The position numbers were made by a program, and so were the translations under genes. Shown one piece after another: positions 1-9,296 of a stretch of 44,803 nucleotides of DNA. The stretch is taken from the NCBI GenBank assembly GCA_964404605.1, contig CAYOKT010000016.1, positions 1-44,803 of the forward strand, given 5' to 3'. Below the pieces are notes generated by a model. It was given only the letters and a program-made list of their open reading frames with translations. It was not told the origin of the DNA and did not search any database. Every line of letters begins with the position of its first letter. Position 1 is the first letter of the stretch. The stretch comes from CAYOKT01 sp964404605. Its GTDB lineage: Bacteria; Electryoneota; Electryoneia; Electryoneales; Electryoneaceae.

Positions 1-29
1 TCCAGCCGGGGTTCCCGGCCGCCGGCCGG

Positions 30-2066
30 TTAGTTTTCTTCGATCTCCCCCCGCCTCCAGCCCTCGAGACGGCGGAGGAACTCGTTCTCGGCATATACGG
101 TCACACCCAGCTTACGGGCGCGGGCCAATTTACTGCCGGGCGACGCCCCCGCCACGACAAAATCCGTCTTCGCGGAGACGGAAGAGGTCACCTTCGCGCC
201 CAATTCTCGGAGAGCCTCGGCCGCCTCTTCGCGCGTCATCGCCTCGAGGGAGCCGGTGAGCACGACCCGCCGCCCGATGAGAGGCGCGGGCGCCGCCTCC
301 GCCTCGCTGAACCGTTCGCCGAAGTTCACCCCCGCCCGGCGCAGCTTCTCGACCACCTCCAGGTTGCGCGGACGGCTGAAGAAGTCGATCAGGCTCGCGG
401 CGATCTTCGGGCCGATCTCCGGGATTCCCTCGAAGATGCCCGGCTTGACGATCGCATCGGCCAACTCGTCCAGGTGACCGAACTTGCGGGCGAGAATCCT
501 CGCCACCCCGGCGCCGACGAGACGGATGCCGAGGCCGAAGATCAGCCGCTCGAGGGGGCGCTGTTTCGACTCCTCGATGCCGCGCAGGAGATTGCGCGCC
601 GAGACCTCGGCGAAACCCGGCAGCGCCTGGACCCGTTCCAAGGGCAGCGTGTACAGGTCGGCCGGGTCCTCGACCAGTTCATGTTCGAGCAGCAGGTCCA
701 CGGTTTGCGCGCCGAGTCCCTCGATGTCCATCGCGCCGCGGGAGGCGAAATGGATCAGGCGGCCGCGCCGCATCGCGGGGCAGGCGAGATTCACGCAGCG
801 CCGGATCACCTCGCCCTCGGGCTTCACCAGCGATTCCCCGCACGCCGGACAGTGAACGGGCGGCTCATACTCCCTCGGCGGCTCCCCCTCGGCGCGGGAG
901 ACCACTTTCGGGATCACATCGCCCGCCTTTTCGAGGATGACCCGCACCCCGGGACCGATGCCGAGCCGGGCGATCTCCTCCTCGTTGTGCAGCGTGGCGC
1001 GCCGGATCGTCGAACCGGCGAGCTGGACCGGCTCCAGCTCGGCCACCGGCGTCACCGCCCCCGTGCGGCCGACCTGGTGGGTGATCGCCAGCAGCTTCGT
1101 CACCGCCCGCCGGGCGCGGAACTTGTAGGCCATCGCCCAGCGGGGAGTCTTCGCCGTGGTGCCCAGTTCCTCCCGCTGGAGCAGGTCATCGACCTTGACC
1201 ACGATGCCGTCGATGTCGAACGGCACCCTGTCCCGTTCCTCTTCCAGCTTCGTCCAGAACGCCTGGATCTCCTCGGCGCCCGCCGCCACCGCGCGCGGAT
1301 GCACCACGGGGAAACGGTGCTCGGCGAGGAGTTCGATCCGCTCGTGGTGCAGCGAGGGGGCCCAGGGGGCGTCCGCCAGCAGCTCGTACACCCAGAGACG
1401 CAGGCGTCGCTTCCGGACCTCCTTCGGGTCCAACAGCTTCAGCGATCCCGCGGTGGCGTTCCTCGGGTTGGCGAAGGGCGGCTGCCCCGAATCAAGGCGC
1501 TGCTCGCTGAGCCAGGTGAAATCCTCGCGGGTCATGTAGACTTCGCCGCGGACCTCGAACGTGGCCCCGGCGAGAACGCCCTCCCGGACCACCAGCGGCA
1601 CTCCGCGCACGGTGCGCAGATTCCCGGTGATGTCATCGCCCCGCATCCCATCCCCGCGCGTCACCCCGAGGACGAACCGGCCCTCCCGGTACCGCAGGGA
1701 GACCGCCACCCCGTCGATTTTCGGTTCGCAGGCGTAGCGGATCGTCCTGCCCGGCAGCGATTTCTCCACCCGGGCGAGGAACTCGAGGACCTCTTCGAAG
1801 GAGTAGGTGTTCGCCAGCGAGAGCATGGGGCGTTCGTGCAGCACGGTGACGAACTCGTCGCTCGGCTGCCCGCCCACGCGCTTTGTCGGGCTGTCCGGGC
1901 GCCGGCGCGCCCAGTCGGGGTGGCGCCTCTCCAGCTCGACCAGCTCACGATAGAGGCGGTCGTACTCCTCGTCGCTGATCTCGGGATCGGCGAGGACATA
2001 GTACCGCCAGTCGTGGTAGTCGATCAGGCGGATCAACTCGTCGTAGCGTTGATGATCCTCAATCAT
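30..2066 (-). CDS. ligA: NAD-dependent DNA ligase LigA
   Basis: This enzyme seals nicks in duplex DNA during replication and repair, using NAD+ to form a ligase-AMP intermediate. The protein is about 678 residues, the usual LigA length. The N-terminal Ia domain (YHDWRYYVLADPEISDEEYD) is followed by the adenylation motif EPKIDG, with the AMP-accepting lysine near residue 116. An OB fold, a four-cysteine zinc finger (CPACGESL and CVNLACP, about 405-430), HhH repeats and a C-terminal BRCT domain (about 597-670) follow. The ATG at 2066 has a GGTGAG Shine-Dalgarno 8 nt upstream. A GTG one codon earlier (2069) is also possible. It is the last gene of the minus-strand parA-parB-glnD-nlpC series, about 110 nt after nlpC, so it could be cotranscribed or have its own promoter. 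Nothing looks truncated. Confidence 0.97.
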   Translation of the reverse strand: MIEDHQRYDELIRLIDYHDWRYYVLADPEISDEEYDRLYRELVELERRHPDWARRRPDSPTKRVGGQPSDEFVTVLHERPMLSLANTYSFEEVLEFLARVEKSLPGRTIRYACEPKIDGVAVSLRYREGRFVLGVTRGDGMRGDDITGNLRTVRGVPLVVREGVLAGATFEVRGEVYMTREDFTWLSEQRLDSGQPPFANPRNATAGSLKLLDPKEVRKRRLRLWVYELLADAPWAPSLHHERIELLAEHRFPVVHPRAVAAGAEEIQAFWTKLEEERDRVPFDIDGIVVKVDDLLQREELGTTAKTPRWAMAYKFRARRAVTKLLAITHQVGRTGAVTPVAELEPVQLAGSTIRRATLHNEEEIARLGIGPGVRVILEKAGDVIPKVVSRAEGEPPREYEPPVHCPACGESLVKPEGEVIRRCVNLACPAMRRGRLIHFASRGAMDIEGLGAQTVDLLLEHELVEDPADLYTLPLERVQALPGFAEVSARNLLRGIEESKQRPLERLIFGLGIRLVGAGVARILARKFGHLDELADAIVKPGIFEGIPEIGPKIAASLIDFFSRPRNLEVVEKLRRAGVNFGERFSEAEAAPAPLIGRRVVLTGSLEAMTREEAAEALRELGAKVTSSVSAKTDFVVAGASPGSKLARARKLGVTVYAENEFLRRLEGWRRGEIEEN

Positions 2067-2179
2067 CACGTCGACTCACCCGTTATCCTCCCGCAAGATC
2101 GGGCTTCCTGTCCGGTGGAACCGGGGGGAATACGGTAGGGAAGGTAGGTTGACCCTACGGCGGCGGGCAAGCACACCCC

Positions 2180-2737
2180 TCACCGGAGGACACGCCGCGC
2201 GCCGACATAACGTTTTCGGTAATAGGGGCTTGACAGTTTGTCGATCGTCACGCCGTCGCTGTTGGACGCGTGGGTGAACTTGCCGCCTCCGAGATAGATC
2301 CCCACATGGGACACCCCGCGGCCGTTGATGTTGAAGAACACGAGGTCCCCGCGCCGGAGCCTGCCGCGGGTCACGGGCAGCCCGACGCGGAACTGTTCGA
2401 CGGAGGTACGCGGCAGCTTGACGCCGTACACCGACCGCATCACCGCGCGGGTGTAGGCGCTGCAATCGACCCCGCTGCCGCGCCGCGCTCCCCCCCAGCG
2501 ATAGGGCGTGCCCCACCACCGGCGCACCTCGGAGTCGAGCTTGTCGCCGCGCCGGGCGGCCGCCTCCCGCCTCCCGCTCTTCTTCTCCGCCGGGCGGGCG
2601 GACTTGGGCGGTGAACTTCGCCGGGTGTAGGTCGGGTTCGGCTTCACCCCCGCGCAGCCGATGGAGAGCAGGAGGGCGAGGGCGAGGGCGGCCGTCCGGG
2701 AAACCGGCCGCCCGGCCGGATGCTCAGGGCGCACCAT
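2180..2737 (-). CDS. NlpC/P60 family cell-wall endopeptidase, probable lipoprotein
   Basis: NlpC/P60 enzymes are cysteine peptidases that cut peptidoglycan stem peptides in the periplasm. The 185-residue protein has a hydrophobic N-terminal segment ending in a lipobox-like LSIGCAG, then a basic linker, then the catalytic domain. The nucleophile motif is VDCSAY. The catalytic His lies in SHVGIYLG and the third polar residue in FTHAS, so the triad looks intact. The ATG at 2735-2737 lies inside the end of glnD (14-nt overlap), which implies translational coupling. Family and probable outer-membrane anchoring are well supported by sequence. The exact bond cleaved and any link to cell division are inference. 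Confidence 0.9.
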   Translation of the reverse strand: MVRPEHPAGRPVSRTAALALALLLSIGCAGVKPNPTYTRRSSPPKSARPAEKKSGRREAAARRGDKLDSEVRRWWGTPYRWGGARRGSGVDCSAYTRAVMRSVYGVKLPRTSVEQFRVGLPVTRGRLRRGDLVFFNINGRGVSHVGIYLGGGKFTHASNSDGVTIDKLSSPYYRKRYVGARRVLR

Positions 2738-5279
2738 CCATCGCCTCCCGCAACCGGTCGATCAACTGCTCCCGCCGTCCGGAGTCGTCGAGAACACCCC
2801 CCGGATCCTTGACCAGGAACGCGTCCATGATGCCGTCGATCCTCCCGCTGACACGGGCCGCGTGCACATCCAGGCCCTGCGATGCGAAGACGGTGCAGAG
2901 CCGGTAGAGCAGGCCGGGGCTGTCCGGGCCGCTGACATCGACAAGGTAACCGCCGCGAGCGGGGGTGATGGCGACCTCCGATTCGACCAGCGCCGCCCGG
3001 CGGCTGGAGAGACGGCTCCGCCGCTGGTAGCGCTCGAGCAGGGCAGGAAGAGTCTGCCTCCCCTCGTACAGGTCCGCCCACAGCGGCTCGATCCGTTCGA
3101 GGCGCTCGTCCAGCGGCACCCCTTCCGGCTCGATGTCCTCGCAGCGGAAGCGGTCGACGATGATCCCGTCCTCGCGGGTGAAGATGCGGGCTTCGCGAAT
3201 CCCGATGCCGAGGGAGACCAGCAGCCCCGCCACGTCGGCGAGCAGACCGACCCGGTCGCGGGAGATCAGGGTGATCACGATGTAGGCTTCCCTGCGCCGG
3301 AGCTGCCAGATGAACGGTGTTCCCCCGGAAACGCGCTCGGCCGCCTCGAGGTGGTGCGCGATCTCCTCGGCGGGCACCGCCCGGCGATACTCCTCGCGCA
3401 TGGTTTCTAGGAAGCGGCGTGCGCGCTCCTCCGCCGTCCCGCCCCCTCCCAACCGCGGTGCCACGCGGGAGACCTCTTCGGCGACCGTGATCCTGCCCGC
3501 CTCCGCGCCCTCGCGGAACCAGCGCCTCGCCGCCTGGTACAGCTCGGCGAGCAACTCGCCCTTCCACGCCGTCCAGACCCGCTTGCTGACCGCGCTCAGG
3601 TCGCAGACGGTCAGCAGGTAAAGCGCGGAGAGCAGCGATTCGCGCCCCACCTCCGTGGCGAACGTCGCCACCACGGCGGGGTCGGAGGCATCGCGCCGGA
3701 AGGCGGCCTGCTCCATGCGGAGGTGCAGGCGGACGAGGCTCGACACCGGCCCCGCCAGTTCCGGCCAACCCAAGCGGCGCAGGGCGGCCGCCGCGACATG
3801 AGCCCCGGTGATGCTGTGATCCCCGCGGCGCGCCTTCGTGATGTCGTGGAACAGGACGGCGAGCACAACCGTCGCCCGGTCGGACAGGTTCTCCCACAGG
3901 GAACGCGGGAGACCGTCCGGCCCGTCACCGGGCAGGTTGTCCAACCGCTCCAGCGCGCGCAGGGTGTGCTCCTCCACCGTGTAGGAGTGGTAGTAACTCC
4001 CCGTGGTGAGACCGTTGATCTCCTCCCACTCCGGCAGCCAGGGTGTGATCGCATCCAGTTCGTGCAGCCTCCTCAACCGCACCCCGAACCCCACGCCGCG
4101 CGCCGCCCATTCCCGCAGGGGAACAGACCAGAGCATGGGGTCATTCAGCCGTTCGGCGGAGCCGCGGATCGCGCGCCGCAGGTCGTGGCGGGTTCTTCCG
4201 GCCAGCGGCAGGCCGGCGTTCGCGCAGGTGTCCACCAGTTTCAGCAACACGGCGGGTTCCGCGGCGATACCGGCGAGACTCTCCCGGGGCAGCTCCAGGC
4301 GGCCGCCGATCGAGGTCGCGCCGGGGAGGAAGAGACTCACCTGTTCCTGCGGCCTGCGCCGGAAGCCGTATTCGGCGATCGTATCACCGAACTCCTCCGC
4401 GAAGCGCGCGACCTTCTCCATCGCGAGATAGGTGGACCGCATCACCGCCCGCATCACCGCGCGGTCGTTGCCGGGAAGGCCGAGCAGCCTGCCCACCTCC
4501 GGCTGGCGGGAGACGAGGAGCTGATCCGTCTCCTGCCGTGTGCCGAGGCGGAGCGCCTCGCGCAGGCGAAGAAGCAGGTCATAAGCACCCGCAAGCTCCT
4601 CCGCCTCGCGGACGGTGAGCAGGCCGGCCCGTTTCAACCGGCCGATGAAGTGGAGGATCGCGCCGCCCCGGCGTTTCGCCATCTTCCACTTGCCGGTGAA
4701 CAGGGCCCTCGCCCGCTCGATCCAGAACACATGGTGCAGGTCCCTCAGGCCGCCCGCCTGCGCCTTCAGATGGGGCTCGACCACCCGCACCACCTCGCCG
4801 TACTTGAAGCGTCTCTGGTCGAACTCCTCCTGTTTCCTGCGGACGAACTCAGCATAGGCGTCCACATCGAACAGGCGGGCCATGCGCTCCTCGAGCGCCT
4901 CGACCACCCGGTGATCCCCCCACACCAGGCGGGCCTCCAGGAGGGCGGAAGTGCGGTCGGGAATGGTGAGCAACCCGCGGTCGACCTCATCGAGGCGGAC
5001 GAGTGTCTGCGCGGGCGACCACCCGGCATCCCACAGCGCCTGGATGAAGCGGCGTATCAGGTCGTCGTGCCCATCGCCGCCATCGGCCAGGAGCAGAATC
5101 AGGTCGAGGTCGCTGCGGAAGGTGTTGTCGCCGCGGCCGTGCCCGCCGGAGGCGAGTACGGCGAACCCCCCGGCGAGCCGGCGGTGAGGGCGCAACATCC
5201 GGCGCAGGGTTTCATCCGCCCGCGAAGCTCGCGCCAGCGCCGCTCGGACGCCGTCCCCGGCGGAGGTCAGGAGTGTCAT
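2724..5279 (-). CDS. glnD: PII uridylyltransferase/uridylyl-removing enzyme GlnD
   Basis: GlnD senses glutamine and adds or removes UMP on the PII signal protein, controlling nitrogen assimilation. The 851-residue protein has the full family layout. A nucleotidyltransferase motif (GGHGRGDNTFRSDLDL, about 43-60) carries the catalytic Asp-x-Asp. A helical region follows, then an HD domain (VLFHDITKARRGDHS, near 475) for UMP removal. Two C-terminal ACT domains at about 665-735 and 773-840 bind glutamine. The start overlaps the parB stop by 4 nt (ATGA) and the end overlaps nlpC by 14 nt. No glnB, glnA or amtB lies in the window. Linkage to parAB rather than nitrogen genes is unusual, but the domain assignment is clear. 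Confidence 0.95.
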   Translation of the reverse strand: MTLLTSAGDGVRAALARASRADETLRRMLRPHRRLAGGFAVLASGGHGRGDNTFRSDLDLILLLADGGDGHDDLIRRFIQALWDAGWSPAQTLVRLDEVDRGLLTIPDRTSALLEARLVWGDHRVVEALEERMARLFDVDAYAEFVRRKQEEFDQRRFKYGEVVRVVEPHLKAQAGGLRDLHHVFWIERARALFTGKWKMAKRRGGAILHFIGRLKRAGLLTVREAEELAGAYDLLLRLREALRLGTRQETDQLLVSRQPEVGRLLGLPGNDRAVMRAVMRSTYLAMEKVARFAEEFGDTIAEYGFRRRPQEQVSLFLPGATSIGGRLELPRESLAGIAAEPAVLLKLVDTCANAGLPLAGRTRHDLRRAIRGSAERLNDPMLWSVPLREWAARGVGFGVRLRRLHELDAITPWLPEWEEINGLTTGSYYHSYTVEEHTLRALERLDNLPGDGPDGLPRSLWENLSDRATVVLAVLFHDITKARRGDHSITGAHVAAAALRRLGWPELAGPVSSLVRLHLRMEQAAFRRDASDPAVVATFATEVGRESLLSALYLLTVCDLSAVSKRVWTAWKGELLAELYQAARRWFREGAEAGRITVAEEVSRVAPRLGGGGTAEERARRFLETMREEYRRAVPAEEIAHHLEAAERVSGGTPFIWQLRRREAYIVITLISRDRVGLLADVAGLLVSLGIGIREARIFTREDGIIVDRFRCEDIEPEGVPLDERLERIEPLWADLYEGRQTLPALLERYQRRSRLSSRRAALVESEVAITPARGGYLVDVSGPDSPGLLYRLCTVFASQGLDVHAARVSGRIDGIMDAFLVKDPGGVLDDSGRREQLIDRLREAMDGAP

Positions 5280-6151
5280 CTCTCCCCGGATGCCGGCCCC
5301 TTGAGCAGGGCGATCAGCCGATCCATCTCCTCGAGGGTGCGGTAGCGGAAGGTGATGCGGCCCCCGGGCCCGTGGTGGCGGATCTCGACCTCGAGGCCGA
5401 ACCGTCCGGAGAGGGAGCGGGCCAGCTCCAGAGTGGCGGGATCCGCCGGGGGGGCGCCGCGCTTCTTCTTCGGCGGGGCGGCCCGGTTCCGCCGGACGAT
5501 CCCCTCGACGGCGCGCACGGTGAGGCCCTCGTGCACGATGCGATGCGCCAGGGCGACGCGTTCGCCGTCGTTCTCGAGCGCGAGCAGGGCGCGGGCGTGC
5601 CCCGCGGAGAGTTCGCCCTCGGCCACCGCGCGCTTCACCGGCAGCGGAAGTTGCAGCAGGCGCAGGGTATTCGTCACCGTGGTCCTGTCCTTGCCCACCC
5701 GCTCGGCGACCTCCTGCTGACTGAGACCGAGATCTTCGACGAGGCGGTGGTACCCCTCGGCGAGTTCGATCGCGTTGAGGTCGTCCCGCTGCAGGTTCTC
5801 GACGAGGGAGATCTCGAGCATCTTCTCCTCGCTCACCCCCTCGAGCACACGGCAGGGAACCTTGAACAGCCCGGCGGCCCGGGCGGCGCGGAGACGGCGC
5901 TCCCCGGCTACCAGCAGGTAGCCCTTCGCATCCGGGGTGACGAGCAGCGGGACGAGCACACCCTGCGCCTTGATGGATTGGGTCAGTTCCCGGAGGGTCT
6001 CGGAGGAGAAACTGCGTCGGGGCTGATCCGCGCGGGGATGAATGCGCGCGATTTCGATCTCGCTGGGCGGACTCTTCTCCAACTCCTGCCGGGATTCCGC
6101 GAACAGCGCTTCCAGCCCCCGGCCGAGACCCCCCTTAGGCCGCGCTGTCAT
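5276..6151 (-). CDS. parB: Chromosome-partitioning protein ParB
   Basis: ParB is a CTP-dependent DNA clamp that loads at parS, spreads on DNA and stimulates ParA. The 291-residue protein begins with the ParA-contacting segment KGGLGRGLEALF. The nucleotide-binding motif GERRLR is at 83-88 and a second box (VENLQRDDLN) near 117-126. A helix-turn-helix with LSQQEVAERVGKDRTTVTN follows at about 143-165, and a C-terminal dimerisation domain ends the protein. The ATG at 6151 was chosen because it starts exactly at this N-terminal motif. Upstream in-frame codons would add unrelated sequence. It overlaps the parA stop by 17 nt. No parS-like 16-bp palindrome was noticed in the window. Confidence 0.96.
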   Translation of the reverse strand: MTARPKGGLGRGLEALFAESRQELEKSPPSEIEIARIHPRADQPRRSFSSETLRELTQSIKAQGVLVPLLVTPDAKGYLLVAGERRLRAARAAGLFKVPCRVLEGVSEEKMLEISLVENLQRDDLNAIELAEGYHRLVEDLGLSQQEVAERVGKDRTTVTNTLRLLQLPLPVKRAVAEGELSAGHARALLALENDGERVALAHRIVHEGLTVRAVEGIVRRNRAAPPKKKRGAPPADPATLELARSLSGRFGLEVEIRHHGPGGRITFRYRTLEEMDRLIALLKGPASGER

Positions 6152-6905
6152 GGACGAGGATCTCCTCGGTGAGGGCGAGATAATTTTCCGCCCCTCGGCT
6201 GGTGATGTCGTACAGCAGGATGGGCTTGCCGTAGCTCGGCGCCTCGCTGAGGCGGACATTACGCTGGATAACGGAACGGAAGACACGCCCCTCGAAATAG
6301 GTGCGGATCTCCTCCGCCACCTGGCGCGAGAGGTTCAACCGCCCGTCATACATGGTGAGCAGGGCGCCCTCGATCCTCAGAGAAGGATTCAAGTGCTTCT
6401 GCACGAGGCGGATGGTGTTCAGGAGCTGGCTGAGCCCCTCGAGGGCGTAGTATTCGCACTGGATGGGGATGAGCACGCTGTCGGCGGCGCTGAGGCCGTT
6501 CAGGGTCAACAGTCCGAGGGAGGGCGGCGAGTCGATCAGGACATATTCGTAGCGGTCGAGCACCTCTTCCAGCGCCCCCTGGAGCACCTTCTCCCGCGCG
6601 ACCTGGCTGACCAGCTCGATCTCAGCCCCCACAAGCTTGATACTCGAGGGGAGCAGGTCGAGGAAGGGGACCTCGCTCTTGATCACGGCCTCCGCGGCGG
6701 AGGCCTGGCCGATGATCACATCGTACACCGAGCGCTGGTCATCCCGCACCCGCACGCCGAGTCCGCTGGTGGCGTTCGCCTGGGGGTCGAGGTCAATAAG
6801 AAGCGTGGGCTTCTCCGCCACCGCGAGCCCGGTGGCGAGGTTCACCGCCGTCGTGGTCTTACCGACGCCGCCCTTCTGGTTCGCGATCGAGATGATCTTC
6901 GCCAT
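6135..6905 (-). CDS. parA: Chromosome-partitioning ATPase ParA (Soj family)
   Basis: ParA is a nucleoid-binding Walker-type ATPase that moves ParB-parS complexes during chromosome segregation. The 256-residue protein has the deviant Walker A motif KGGVGKTT at residues 11-18, the LIDLDPQ motif and the Walker B-like LIDSPPSLG. It lacks the N-terminal DNA-binding extension of plasmid type Ia ParA, as expected for the chromosomal Soj type. The ATG at 6905 is preceded by a GGGTGGAG Shine-Dalgarno. An upstream in-frame Met at 6947 has no such support and would add 14 atypical residues. It is the first gene of the coupled parA-parB-glnD-nlpC set, with a TATATT hexamer about 31 nt before the start. 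Confidence 0.96.
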   Translation of the reverse strand: MAKIISIANQKGGVGKTTTAVNLATGLAVAEKPTLLIDLDPQANATSGLGVRVRDDQRSVYDVIIGQASAAEAVIKSEVPFLDLLPSSIKLVGAEIELVSQVAREKVLQGALEEVLDRYEYVLIDSPPSLGLLTLNGLSAADSVLIPIQCEYYALEGLSQLLNTIRLVQKHLNPSLRIEGALLTMYDGRLNLSRQVAEEIRTYFEGRVFRSVIQRNVRLSEAPSYGKPILLYDITSRGAENYLALTEEILVHDSAA

Positions 6906-6935
6906 GCTCCACCCTGCAAGGCTGTACAATCGAAG

Positions 6936-6941
6936 AATATA
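6936..6941 (-). promoter_or_regulatory. Possible -10 element of the parA operon
   Basis: TATATT (minus strand) followed by C lies 31 nt upstream of the parA ATG. It stands out in GC-rich surroundings and matches the spacing of a similar hexamer before the gene at 17717-18175. No convincing -35 box was seen at 16-18 nt. Confidence 0.3.
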
Positions 6942-7043
6942 GTGCATCCACCTTCGCCGCGCATCCCCGCCGCCGCGCCATGCGAAGGGAAAGCGACCCG
7001 CCGCGCGTGGACCATCAGGCCGGTCTCCCCCGCCAGGCCGGCT

Positions 7044-7143
7044 NNNNNNNNNNNNNNNNNNNNNNNNNNNNNNNNNNNNNNNNNNNNNNNNNNNNNNNNN
7101 NNNNNNNNNNNNNNNNNNNNNNNNNNNNNNNNNNNNNNNNNNN
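7044..7143. other. Assembly gap (100 N)
   Basis: Exactly 100 N, the usual placeholder for a scaffold join of unknown length. It lies between parA (start 6905) and the recG stop (7152). The 138 nt between parA and the gap hold the probable parA promoter and no recognisable gene. True distance and linkage across the gap are unknown. Confidence 0.98.
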
Positions 7144-7151
7144 CCCCGGTC

Positions 7152-9293
7152 TTACCCGGCCTCCAGCCAGCTCGCGCGCTGCCGGACGACACGCGCGAAC
7201 TCCTCGCGGAGCGCGGGAGCCCCCTTGAGGCCGGGATCGGCCTCGAGCAGCTCATCGGCCGCTTTGCGCGCGAGGAGCAACAGGCCCTGGTCGGCGACGA
7301 GGTCCGCGAAGCGCAGCTCCGGCAGGCCGTGCTGGCGCACGCCGAAGAGGTCCCCCGCCCCCCGGATGCGCAGGTCCTCCTCGGCGATCCGGAACCCATC
7401 GAGGGTCTTCACGAGGATGCGGAGCCGCGCCCGCGCGGACTGGGTGACCGGCGGGTAGGCGATGAGAACACACCGGGCGTCACGCCCGCCGCGGCCGACA
7501 CGGCCCCGGAGCTGGTGCAGTTGGGCGAGGCCGAAGCGCTCGGCGTGCTCGACCACCATCTCGGTCGCCTCGGGCACATCGACCCCGACCTCGATCACCG
7601 TGGTCGAGACGAGAACGCGGGTTTCGCCCCTGGCGAAGGCGCGCATCTCGCGCTCCTTGTCCGCCAGCTTCATCTTCCCGTGGAGGAGGCCGATCCGTAT
7701 TCCGCGGAAGATTCCCTCCGCCAGCTCCTCGCGCCCCTCCACGGCCGCCTGCAGGTCCAGCTTTTCCGACTCCGCGATGAGGGGAAAGACGATGTACGCC
7801 CGCCCGCCGTCCACGATCCGTTTTCGCAGCTCGCGGTAGACACGCATCCGGTCGGTCTTGCCGTTGACCGCCACGGTGGTGATCTTCCCCCGGCCGGGCG
7901 GCATCTCGTCGAGGCGGCTCACCTCGAGATCGCCGTAAAATGTGAGCGCGAGGGAACGGGGGATCGGGGTGGCGGTCATCACGAGCACGTCCGGGCGGGG
8001 GCCGCCGCCGTTCTCCGGGTTCATCAGCTTCATCCGCTGGGCGACGCCGAAGCGGTGCTGCTCGTCGATCACCGCGAGGCCCAGTTTCGGCAGCGAGACG
8101 GCGTCCTGGATCAGGGCGTGCGTGCCGATGAGAATCCCCGGCCGGCCCTCGGCGAATTTCTCCAGCAATTCCCGCCTCTGCTTCGCGGTGGAGCCGCCGG
8201 TCAGCAGGTGCACCTCGACGCCAAGTTCCCGGAGAAAATCACGGCTGGTGAGATAGTGCTGTTCGGCGAGGATCTCCGTGGGCACCATCAGGGCGGCCTG
8301 GTAGCCGTTCTCGACCGCGATGGTCATCAGGATCAGCGCGACGACGGTCTTCCCCGAACCCACATCCCCCTGGAGCAGGCGGCTCATGGGGTAGGGGCTC
8401 TTCATGTCCGCCCACATCTCGCGGAGGACGCGGCTCTGCGCGGCGGTGAGCTTCCAGGGCAGCCGGCCGATGAGCTCCCGGGTGGTTTCGCCGACACGCG
8501 GGTAGGCGATGCCCTTCGGTCTCTCCTTGCGCCGGCGGCGTGTCCAGGCCCACAGGAGCTGCAACTGGAGCAGCTCGTCGAACTTGATCCGCTCCCACCC
8601 GCGGTCGTGCTCGGCGGCGTTTCGCGGCCGGTGAACCCCGGCGAGGGCCTCGTCCAGCGGTGCGAGCTTCCACCGTTCGCGCCACTCCGGCGGCAGGGGG
8701 TCCACCACCGAGGGGAGATACTCCCCGATGAGGCGGTCCATCAGGCGGCGGAGGGCGCGGGTGTCCAGCCCCACCCGTTCGAACTCCTCGCCGCCGGGAT
8801 ACAGCGCCACCCAGCGCCCGACCCCGCGCGACAGGTCCTGCATCTCGCCCCGGGCGAGATGGGTCACCTCCGGGTGGGCCATCTGCAGCATCAGGTTGTA
8901 CCGGGTGACCTTGCCGGAGAACGCCGCGGTGAACTCGGGCTTGATCCAGCGCTTGATCTGGTTGGTCTTCCGGAACCAGATGAGGGTGAGCTGTCCGGTG
9001 CCGTCATCGAGGAGGGCTTCGTAGCGGGTGATGATCCCCTTGCCGCCGCGCCGCCGCGCGCGCACTTCACGGGCGTCGACGATCGTGCCGATGACGGTCA
9101 CCTCGCCCTTCGTCGGACCGGTCAGGGCGCTGATCGGGGTGGTTTTCGTCCGGTCGAGGTAACGGCGGGGAACGAAGTAGAAGAGGTCGCGCAGGGTGTG
9201 CACCCCCGCCTTCGCGAACGCCTCCGCCTTCGCCGCACCGATGCCGCGGAGAAAGGCGACGGGGAGGTCGAGGGAGGTTTCACCTTTCGCCAC
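7152..9293 (-). CDS. recG: ATP-dependent DNA helicase RecG
   Basis: RecG is a superfamily 2 double-strand DNA translocase that remodels stalled forks and branch-migrates recombination intermediates. The 713-residue protein has the N-terminal helical and OB wedge region (GVHTLRDLFYFVPRRYLDR, then GEVTVIGTIVDAR). Walker A is GDVGSGKT near residue 309 and the DEQH-box is AVIDEQHRFGVAQR near 405. Motif III (MTATPIPRSLALT), the helicase C-terminal lobe (HQLRGRVGRGG) and the RecG C-terminal region follow. The likely start is GTG at 9293, three nt after the stop of the DUF4139 gene, with GGTGAG close upstream, so the two are probably cotranscribed. The stop lies 8 nt from the assembly gap, so the gene is complete. 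Confidence 0.96.
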   Translation of the reverse strand: MAKGETSLDLPVAFLRGIGAAKAEAFAKAGVHTLRDLFYFVPRRYLDRTKTTPISALTGPTKGEVTVIGTIVDAREVRARRRGGKGIITRYEALLDDGTGQLTLIWFRKTNQIKRWIKPEFTAAFSGKVTRYNLMLQMAHPEVTHLARGEMQDLSRGVGRWVALYPGGEEFERVGLDTRALRRLMDRLIGEYLPSVVDPLPPEWRERWKLAPLDEALAGVHRPRNAAEHDRGWERIKFDELLQLQLLWAWTRRRRKERPKGIAYPRVGETTRELIGRLPWKLTAAQSRVLREMWADMKSPYPMSRLLQGDVGSGKTVVALILMTIAVENGYQAALMVPTEILAEQHYLTSRDFLRELGVEVHLLTGGSTAKQRRELLEKFAEGRPGILIGTHALIQDAVSLPKLGLAVIDEQHRFGVAQRMKLMNPENGGGPRPDVLVMTATPIPRSLALTFYGDLEVSRLDEMPPGRGKITTVAVNGKTDRMRVYRELRKRIVDGGRAYIVFPLIAESEKLDLQAAVEGREELAEGIFRGIRIGLLHGKMKLADKEREMRAFARGETRVLVSTTVIEVGVDVPEATEMVVEHAERFGLAQLHQLRGRVGRGGRDARCVLIAYPPVTQSARARLRILVKTLDGFRIAEEDLRIRGAGDLFGVRQHGLPELRFADLVADQGLLLLARKAADELLEADPGLKGAPALREEFARVVRQRASWLEAG

Positions 9294-9296
9294 CGC

